Source: Synechococcales cyanobacterium 340R_concoct_173_sub (lineage in GTDB: Bacteria; Cyanobacteriota; Cyanobacteriia; Leptolyngbyales; Leptolyngbyaceae). Taken from it: a stretch of 9,903 nucleotides of DNA. Where the stretch lies: assembly GCA_025354065.1 (NCBI GenBank), contig JANXNM010000145.1:1-9903 (forward strand), written 5' to 3'. This document shows, one piece after another, positions 1 to 6,042 of the stretch. The notes beneath the pieces were generated by a model. It did not search any database and was not told the DNA's origin. It worked only from the letters and a program-made list of their open reading frames with translations. Both the position numbers and the translations under genes were made by a program. Each line of letters begins with the position of its first letter. Position 1 is the first letter of the stretch.

Positions 1-770
1 CCCATCGTCGTCTTCCGGCCAACCCCCGCAAACATCGCAAAATCCGCCAACGCATTAAACTGTTTCACCCGTTCCTCATCTCCCAACACCCGAAAACTCA
101 TCTCCCCAACACACCCGACAAACTGACTGCGCGAATCTGGAGCGATCGCCGTTTGAATATTAAAATAGCTCGGAAAAATTCCCTCAATCAATTCATTTGA
201 AAACTCAATTCCACTATATTGATTCCATTTCCGCAGCAAACTATTAAACACCCGATCGCGATCGGGTAACGGATTATCCACCGCCCCCTGTCGAAAATTC
301 GTCGGCGTAAAAAATCGCAAATCCACCTGTTTACATTGACTCGAAGCCTGCTCAAACAACTGACCATAACTCGAAAACCCTGCCCAAGGCTGCCCCGACT
401 GCACCGTCCCCAACACACTCACTACCATCAAATCAGCCGCACCCAAATGCCAAGCCTTCGCCGGATTCAAATCCAACCACAACTTGCTCAAATGGCCAAA
501 CAACAAATCATCCAACAACGAAATCCGCCACCAGCAAGCCGTCCCCGCCGGAATGGGCTGATCGTACTCCCACCGAATTTTTCGATCGTCCGTCTGAAGT
601 GGTGACAATGTAAATGCTTTATCCGTCTTTTGTTCATGCAATCGATCGGCCAACGGCTTATCAATAGCACTCACAATCTCTAAAAATAATGCATGATAAT
701 GTCGCCCCGTTAGGAAACTAGGATAGATAGGCGATCGCGGCACAAGATTCAAAACAAGACTATGGGGCAT
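1..770 (-). CDS. cas6: Cas6 CRISPR pre-crRNA endoribonuclease (3' end outside window)
   Basis: Cas6 cuts the CRISPR repeat RNA at the base of its hairpin to give crRNAs with an 8-nt 5' handle. Reading leftward from ATG 770-768 gives 256 codons with no stop. The N-terminus begins MPHSLVLNL and continues through the pattern PRSPIYPSFLTGRHYHALF (residues 11-29), as in cyanobacterial I-D Cas6. The visible end, AGVGRKTTM (248-256) followed by a partial Gly codon, is the glycine-rich loop motif (GxGR...G) diagnostic of Cas6; only a short tail should be missing. H24, H26 and H45 are candidate catalytic histidines, not resolvable here. An in-frame TGA lies four codons upstream, so 770 is the most distal possible start; no clear Shine-Dalgarno precedes it. 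The gene lies 99 nt after the previous ORF, unlike the rest of the tightly packed operon, and is GC-richer than it (34 of 60 bases in 1-60). Confidence 0.93.
   Translation of the reverse strand, partial: MPHSLVLNLVPRSPIYPSFLTGRHYHALFLEIVSAIDKPLADRLHEQKTDKAFTLSPLQTDDRKIRWEYDQPIPAGTACWWRISLLDDLLFGHLSKLWLDLNPAKAWHLGAADLMVVSVLGTVQSGQPWAGFSSYGQLFEQASSQCKQVDLRFFTPTNFRQGAVDNPLPDRDRVFNSLLRKWNQYSGIEFSNELIEGIFPSYFNIQTAIAPDSRSQFVGCVGEMSFRVLGDEERVKQFNALADFAMFAGVGRKTTM
250..267. repeat. 18-bp perfect palindrome of HIP1-like units
   Basis: ACCCGATCGCGATCGGGT reads the same on both strands and contains two overlapping CGATCG units. It lies inside cas6 and encodes in-frame Pro-Asp-Arg-Asp-Arg-Val, so it is compatible with coding. 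It reflects the HIP1 family of repeats abundant in cyanobacteria. Confidence 0.7.
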
Positions 771-842
771 AATAAAAAATCACAAATAAACGCTAACTAA
801 CCAACGCCGCACTCAAAATCCGCTAATTTTCTCTAGGTCTGG

Positions 843-848
843 CTTATA
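843..848 (-). promoter_or_regulatory. possible -10 element for cas6
   Basis: On the minus strand the 99-nt gap before cas6 contains GGTATAAGCC, with TATAAG as a -10-like hexamer about 75 nt upstream of the cas6 ATG. No convincing -35 is seen 17 nt further up. The same hexamer occurs in the leader of the cas operon (8292-8287). The larger gap and different base composition of cas6 make independent transcription plausible, but this is weak evidence. Confidence 0.22.
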
Positions 849-869
849 CCGAAATTCATCCCTCATCTT

Positions 870-1133
870 CTACTTACCATGCCACCCCTCACTCGCAATA
901 TGATTAAAGCTGCGAAGGTAAACAACATTCGATATAGGAACATTCAGGAGAGGAGATTGTTGATCGTCATTTGTCCCATGTGCGCCGTAGTACCAAATCG
1001 TATTCGTATTGAGTTGAATAGATAACAACTCGACTTCATGTACACTATTAAACCCGGCTTCATAGCCTTTAACTACAATGGGAGTACCAGGTTCAAATTG
1101 AGATAATTGTTCAATCAATTCTTTGACAGTCAT
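870..1133 (-). CDS. Small hypothetical protein inside the cas operon (87 aa)
   Basis: I do not recognise a named function. The protein is soluble, with no signal peptide or membrane segment. It begins MTVKELIEQLSQFEPGTPIV, a predicted helix followed by a short strand, then a KGYEAGF turn, WYYGAHG and a hydrophobic strand NVVYLRSF. This pattern recalls small hypothetical proteins scattered in bacterial and phage genomes. The frame stays open back to an ATG at 1145, which would overlap cas3 by 11 nt. The ATG at 1133, four codons later and just after the cas3 stop (1137-1135), is preferred because AGGATGAG lies at suitable spacing upstream and it avoids the overlap. Tight coupling to cas3 suggests co-expression with the effector genes. 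It could be an accessory factor, a regulator, or a passenger; no Cas family assignment is supported. Confidence 0.7.
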   Translation of the reverse strand: MTVKELIEQLSQFEPGTPIVVKGYEAGFNSVHEVELLSIQLNTNTIWYYGAHGTNDDQQSPLLNVPISNVVYLRSFNHIASEGWHGK

Positions 1134-1134
1134 G

Positions 1135-3834
1135 TTACTTCTCATCCTGTAATGTTGTACTAGATAGTGATTTTGTGTAAGTAATCACAGCACCATCCTT
1201 ATCATTATGCTGACAATGAAGTTTTTCATCAAAGCCGACTGGCCTCCATTTCGTGAAAATACCGGGTAAATCAACAAAACCAAGCTCTTTATCGTAGTTA
1301 TACGTTAACCCCACCTCAATTTCATGCCCGTAAGGACCAAGTTTAATGATGATATCTTTCTGATAGGCTGAACCATATCTAAGATCTCTGATACACCAGC
1401 GAGTTTCTTCTTGATGATAAAAACGTTCATACACATTGGCCGCTGAATATTGATTAGTTATGTCTCCCGTTTCTTTATCTTTTTTCCGAATTAAACGATC
1501 GAGAGGTACAGAGATTTGAGGCATCTTAGAGAAGTCATCTCCATAGGTTCCATCGTCGTAAATCAATGTTGCAGAAGGTGTCCAACTGCGCGTAACAACC
1601 AAACCCTTCTCGTGTATTGGCTGGCAAGTCAAATCTGCTTTATAAACATAATCATGCAGCATCGAGAAAAGCTCAACGACTCGATAATCATCAATCTGCT
1701 GTGATTTTGTAATACATCCAGAAATTGCTTTAGTGTCAAATGAAGGCAATGACCTTAGAACTTTCTGATACTTCTGCCAGCCTTCATCAGTCAAAGTATT
1801 GGCAAATTTCGGAATTACGTTGCCAACAAGAATCACCTTCGCATCTTTAATATCGCCTCTACGGTTGCATCTTCCTGCTCGTTGGATAAAATTTTCAGGA
1901 GGACAGATTTGAGATATGAGAACTTCAGCATTTAGATCGCAGCCAACTTCTATCGCGCTCGTAGTAACTAAGATATAGGGCTTTTTCTGTTCGTCACATT
2001 GCTGAATTAGCTGATAGAGTGGTGTTCTAATTTGATTTGCAAGACGCCCATGATAAAGAAAAAGAAATTGCTCTTGTGGCTGACTTATAACTTCAAGAGA
2101 CTTTTTAATTATTTGGTAGATAGCCGCTGCATCCTTAACTGTCTCTACAACTGCTAAGATTCGTCGATTTAGTTTTGCAGACCATTCTTGCAGGATTATT
2201 TTGGCAACTTCACCTTGGAAAGTTTCGGGAAATTCTGAATTACGAACAAGTTTCTCAAGCCATGTAAAACTACGCTGACCTAGATAGTCCTGTTTGAGAG
2301 TTGTCTGTTGAAATTGAAGCAATTTTTCAATATTTTGCTCATTCTCAATATAGTCAATTGTCTCCAGGTAATCAAAGTGAGCAGCCTGCTCAGGAGGCAT
2401 TGTAGCAGTCATAAGGACAATCGATCGGCCAGCCTCATAGAGTGACTGAACTAGGTTACGGAAATTAGTAAATGCTATTTCATCATAACTGTGAGCTTCA
2501 TCAAAGCAAATCAGAGTTTTGACCTGATTAATTCTGAGTGGGAATGTAAACGATTTCTGCTTATCACCAAATGAGAAGTATCGATACAAAAATTTATCCA
2601 GAGTCGTAAGAATAACATCGCCCTTATAGAGATGTCGTCGAAGATTGATTGTAAGATTTTTGCTAATATCTACTCCATTTTTATAAACCCACCGTTTCAT
2701 CTGGGATCCGGTATCTACGACTAAAGACACTTCACGATCCCTATTTTCAGGCAATTGAGAGAACTTAATTAGATACTTCTCTACGCGCTGCTTCTGGTCT
2801 TCTAATAGACTCTTAGCTGGAAGAGGCAGAATGAGGCGATAGCCCTTTGCTAAAGTTGGAAACAGCACAGACTCGGTTTTACCTGATCCCGTTGGACCTT
2901 TAAGCATTATGGAGGGATGCTCAGTTTCAGCGATCGCCCTATACATCTCTACCTGCATAGGATTTGGATCAAAACCCGCCAAGTGCTGATAGATCGATTG
3001 AGTATCATAATTTTTAGGTAAATCTCTTGACAGTGGCCTAAGTAGAATTTTGCGCGGTTCCACCTTAGGATGTTGTGATAAGGAATGCCACCAATCCTTC
3101 ACAATCTTATCGAGAGCATGACCAAGTTTTGAATCAGATTCCTTGTCATGTAAGTTTTCTAGTTGAGCTTTCTCTGATGGTTCCAGCTTTTTAGTCCAAT
3201 ATTTGAAAGTCAGCCCCAATGATTCCTGCTCGAACGGCCAGGGATCAAGCAAATAATTTGTATCATCAATTTTCGATATTGTGCAATCCATAAATGTGCG
3301 AGATTCAGCCTGATTCTCATCACCTATCACGCGACAAGCTAACTCAGCTTCAATTTGATCACACATCTCCAAAATATACAACTCTTGAGCGTATGAAAGA
3401 GGATCTTGACTTAAGAGCCTTGCATATTCCAGATTGTCTTTTCTTAAGCTATGGGTGTCACGACAGATATCTTTAACCGAGAAATCATGATGCCCTCTAG
3501 CTAGGGTCTGTGCCCATAAATCTTGGCTTTCAGCAAGAAACCTATGTCCTTTGAAAGAATAGATGTATTGTTTGAATATACCTTTTGGTGTTGTTTGAAC
3601 CTGAATCGAGAATCTCTGAGGCTTACCCATATCGTGGAGATCAGCCGATTTTAGGACTCGGTCGCGCGAACCTTCTACCGCAGGGAAATCTTTCCATTGC
3701 TTCACTAAACGTCTCACATTGCCGACGTGATCGCCTAATGGTTGTAACCGGATCTCAGATGGAATTACTGCTGGTTCACCTGGAAAAAATAGACGCCCGA
3801 AGTTAAACCGACGTTTTTCATTAGGTTTAGACAT
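1135..3834 (-). CDS. cas3: Cas3 helicase-nuclease with N-terminal HD domain
   Basis: Cas3 is recruited to the target-bound surveillance complex, where it unwinds DNA with its SF2 helicase and cuts with its HD domain. The 899-aa protein has both parts. HD residues: H36, H67-D68 (LHDMGK), H97 (KGHRF), H115-H116 (GHHDF) and D159 (EMCDQ). Helicase motifs: Walker A GPTGSGKT (313-320), DEAH (445-448), TATMP (476-480), TTSAIEVGCDL (624-634) and QRAGRCNRRG (651-660). A C-terminal region to 899 follows. The start at 3834 has tandem GAGG-type ribosome sites just upstream (GAGAGGTGAGGTGA) and overlaps the csc1 stop by 8 nt. Odd feature: in classical type I-D, Cas3 lacks HD and Cas10d carries it; here the placement is reversed. 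It also follows csc1 instead of leading the operon. Family identity is certain; nuclease activity is inferred from intact motifs. Confidence 0.97.
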   Translation of the reverse strand: MSKPNEKRRFNFGRLFFPGEPAVIPSEIRLQPLGDHVGNVRRLVKQWKDFPAVEGSRDRVLKSADLHDMGKPQRFSIQVQTTPKGIFKQYIYSFKGHRFLAESQDLWAQTLARGHHDFSVKDICRDTHSLRKDNLEYARLLSQDPLSYAQELYILEMCDQIEAELACRVIGDENQAESRTFMDCTISKIDDTNYLLDPWPFEQESLGLTFKYWTKKLEPSEKAQLENLHDKESDSKLGHALDKIVKDWWHSLSQHPKVEPRKILLRPLSRDLPKNYDTQSIYQHLAGFDPNPMQVEMYRAIAETEHPSIMLKGPTGSGKTESVLFPTLAKGYRLILPLPAKSLLEDQKQRVEKYLIKFSQLPENRDREVSLVVDTGSQMKRWVYKNGVDISKNLTINLRRHLYKGDVILTTLDKFLYRYFSFGDKQKSFTFPLRINQVKTLICFDEAHSYDEIAFTNFRNLVQSLYEAGRSIVLMTATMPPEQAAHFDYLETIDYIENEQNIEKLLQFQQTTLKQDYLGQRSFTWLEKLVRNSEFPETFQGEVAKIILQEWSAKLNRRILAVVETVKDAAAIYQIIKKSLEVISQPQEQFLFLYHGRLANQIRTPLYQLIQQCDEQKKPYILVTTSAIEVGCDLNAEVLISQICPPENFIQRAGRCNRRGDIKDAKVILVGNVIPKFANTLTDEGWQKYQKVLRSLPSFDTKAISGCITKSQQIDDYRVVELFSMLHDYVYKADLTCQPIHEKGLVVTRSWTPSATLIYDDGTYGDDFSKMPQISVPLDRLIRKKDKETGDITNQYSAANVYERFYHQEETRWCIRDLRYGSAYQKDIIIKLGPYGHEIEVGLTYNYDKELGFVDLPGIFTKWRPVGFDEKLHCQHNDKDGAVITYTKSLSSTTLQDEK

Positions 3835-4654
3835 TCACCTCACCTCTCAAAAGATTAACTAGAGAAACAGGGATATTGATTTCATCATTGTTGGTATAGT
3901 AATCCAACTCTGGCAGATGGTAAGCAGCCTTAGGAAAATAGCCTGCAACAAATGGAATAAAGCCATCAACTTCTGTCGGTATAGAGTCAAGAAATCCAAT
4001 CCGACTTGATGTAGATGTAGTATCAGATGCCCATTGGTAGCGATAAAGATTATAAATATCACAACCACCGGGGAATTGACCTCGTTGCAACAGATCTTCC
4101 ATAGGCAGGATCGTAGATGGATGAGCCGCGATCGTTTTTTCCTCTAACTTAATAGGTAAAGAGACTTCCGTGACCACGGCAAAGCCTTCTTTCCCAATCT
4201 TACAGCCGTAACATTCCAAATCTTGAAAATGTTCTAGTCCTTCGAGAGAATCAGCAACAACATAGCCTTCTAACTCCTCAGCGATCAAATACTCCCAGGT
4301 ATGCAGTTGAAAATTAGATTTGTTGTCTGCCTGGTAAATTTGGGAAAATGCATCATGATTAAACTCGCGCATTCCTTTGCGATAAGTACGATGGATACCC
4401 TGCCATGTGCCAGTTTTGGGATAAGCACCGAGGGAAAGATAGCGTGCTGGTAATACATACGTCGGTGGATTATCGTTGTTGACGCGAGTTTCTGGTATGT
4501 CTAATCCCACACTCATTATTCCTAGTCTTCGGAGGAAGCCAGAAAAAGTAGATGGTGGCACAAAGGGATAAGTTGCAATGTTCAGAATTGATCCGGGCAG
4601 GATGCGAAATGTCATCGCTGCCGTAGGCTGAATTGTAAGCTTAAGGCAGTACAT
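3827..4654 (-). CDS. csc1: Csc1, the Cas5-family subunit of type I-D Cascade
   Basis: Csc1 (Cas5d) caps the 5' handle of the crRNA and contacts Cas10d at the foot of the I-D complex. The 275-aa product opens with a strand typical of RAMP folds (MYCLKLTIQPTAAMTFRILP), followed by FVPPSTFSGFLRRLG (31-45). This P-S-x-x-G-x-L-R signature is shared by Cas5-like proteins. The remainder is mostly strand-rich, with VLPARYLSLGAY at 67-78. It begins 3 nt after the csc2 stop with only a weak AGG upstream, so translation is probably coupled to csc2, and it overlaps the cas3 start by 8 nt (ATGTCTAA). Assignment rests on this motif plus its place directly after csc2; the family is otherwise divergent in sequence. 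Confidence 0.9.
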   Translation of the reverse strand: MYCLKLTIQPTAAMTFRILPGSILNIATYPFVPPSTFSGFLRRLGIMSVGLDIPETRVNNDNPPTYVLPARYLSLGAYPKTGTWQGIHRTYRKGMREFNHDAFSQIYQADNKSNFQLHTWEYLIAEELEGYVVADSLEGLEHFQDLECYGCKIGKEGFAVVTEVSLPIKLEEKTIAAHPSTILPMEDLLQRGQFPGGCDIYNLYRYQWASDTTSTSSRIGFLDSIPTEVDGFIPFVAGYFPKAAYHLPELDYYTNNDEINIPVSLVNLLRGEVNV

Positions 4655-4657
4655 AGA

Positions 4658-5530
4658 TTACGCCTGCAAAATATTATCGACAAAGTTACTGGAGTATTCC
4701 TGTAACTTCTCAAGGGCTGCATCACCGATCCATCGATCGAAATGAGATAACTGAATATGGTTACTGGTTAATCCTGGAGTCCTAGCCAATCGGGTAAAGT
4801 CTGTGATAGCAGTTTCGGGATTAGTAACTGACGGGGAAATCATTGGACGTTTACCTCTAGGAACTAGGTATCGATCTACAACTAAAAGCGGCATATTAGT
4901 TCCTGGTTCTTCTGCGATCGCGATACCTTTTGGGTTTCCTGATCCAATGCGAGGCAGTGCATCTAAAAAAGCATAAGCAACTGAAGCAAACTCGAGGTCA
5001 GTAATGCTCAAACCATGATTAGAAACTGGGTAGAGAATACCAGGTTGATTATATTGACGCTTAAAGGGAATAGGGGTTTCATCCTTTTGATTGACTAGTC
5101 TCGCAGGATGCATGGCCCTTTGCTTATCAACAGGATAGATATCTTGAACGGCAACCCCACCACCATGGGTCACTCGTCCAATTAAAGTCTTTTTGCCTGC
5201 AATTAATCCTCCATAAGGACCACAGATTGGACATTCGGGCAATGCACAGGTTGCCGGAATCCCACATTTCTGTTTATCCCCCAATAGAACACCACTTTTT
5301 ACAGGTGCCCAAATCAGGCAGCGTCGTTCTACGCCTCGCCGCTTAGTGGGTGAAATATAGCATTTTTCAATTGAACGATTGTCTGTAGTTGTAAGCTTAA
5401 CTGTCTCAACTAGATTGACATTGACTTGTACTTCGTGACCAAAATACAGTTCTTGAGAGCCTTCCAGGATCGCATAAATGTCAAAGTGCTGACGGGAATT
5501 TTTCTTGTCTTCGGGGAGTCCAGTTGCCAT
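4658..5530 (-). CDS. csc2: Csc2, the Cas7-family backbone subunit of type I-D Cascade
   Basis: Csc2 (Cas7d) polymerises along the crRNA spacer to form the filament that pairs guide with target. The 290-aa protein shows the conserved Csc2 core: LIGRVTHGGGVAVQDIYPVD (116-135), HPARLVNQKDETPIPFKRQY (141-160), and a glycine-rich stretch RIGSGNPKGIAI (194-205) typical of RAMP folds. Four cysteines in a compact loop, C89, C95, C100 and C103 (C-x5-C-x4-C-x2-C), look like a zinc-binding insertion. The start codon overlaps the csc3 stop by one base (TAATG), a classic coupling junction; the upstream ribosome site is weak (GTGAGA). The length is at the short end of what I expect for the family, but no key region appears to be missing. 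Confidence 0.94.
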   Translation of the reverse strand: MATGLPEDKKNSRQHFDIYAILEGSQELYFGHEVQVNVNLVETVKLTTTDNRSIEKCYISPTKRRGVERRCLIWAPVKSGVLLGDKQKCGIPATCALPECPICGPYGGLIAGKKTLIGRVTHGGGVAVQDIYPVDKQRAMHPARLVNQKDETPIPFKRQYNQPGILYPVSNHGLSITDLEFASVAYAFLDALPRIGSGNPKGIAIAEEPGTNMPLLVVDRYLVPRGKRPMISPSVTNPETAITDFTRLARTPGLTSNHIQLSHFDRWIGDAALEKLQEYSSNFVDNILQA

Positions 5531-6042
5531 TAATTTTTCTCACTTGTTGATTTTAGTTTGCGTACTAGTTCAGGAAAGCGGGTGTAGAGAGAGAGCTTAA
5601 GATTATAGGTCAGCTCTTTCCAATCCCTTTCCTGAGCATAGTGATTCGATGTTGAAAAATACTGATAAGCCTGTGAAATATCATCTGCATAGAGTTGAAT
5701 ATAATGCCCCCCTTTTTCATCTTTTTCTTCTCGGTCTGAAACACCTAATTCATCTAATAGCCACTTAGTCTGACTATAAATAAAATTATTACCCAAACTG
5801 CAATATAGCCTTGCTTGAACACTAGTTTTCTTCTCATCTCCTAAGGTAGCGTAGTAACTAAAGGCAATAGCATCATCAACTTTTTCAATCAATTTACTGA
5901 CTTCTCGCTCTGCATCATCCTGCTTCATCAATTTTTTTGCAGTATTCTCCAGTGATTTTGCAAACGCATAGGTCAAACCTGTTAACGCAGCTACATCCCG
6001 ATAGAGTCTTGCTCGTTTTGGTATTTGGCTATCTGAGTCCAT
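5530..6042 (-). CDS. cas11d: Predicted internal-start small subunit Cas11d (170 aa) within csc3
   Basis: In type I-D, the Cas11d small subunit is known to be translated separately from an internal site in cas10d and to line the belly of the complex. Here an AGGAG (6052-6048) lies 5 nt before an in-frame ATG (6042-6040, Met648), the best ribosome site seen inside csc3. The product would be residues 648-817, beginning MDSDSQIPKRARLYRDVAAL, about 170 aa and mostly helical, which fits a Cas11 protein. Another in-frame ATG at 6246 (Met580) has a weaker AAAAGG and would give 238 aa. The existence of Cas11d is expected from family knowledge; the exact start is inferred from sequence. Confidence 0.72.
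   Translation of the reverse strand: MDSDSQIPKRARLYRDVAALTGLTYAFAKSLENTAKKLMKQDDAEREVSKLIEKVDDAIAFSYYATLGDEKKTSVQARLYCSLGNNFIYSQTKWLLDELGVSDREEKDEKGGHYIQLYADDISQAYQYFSTSNHYAQERDWKELTYNLKLSLYTRFPELVRKLKSTSEKN

Noticed and set aside
188..670. Three short ORFs in the cas6 region
   Set aside because: They are other-frame shadows of cas6, which is open and clearly recognisable across the whole stretch.
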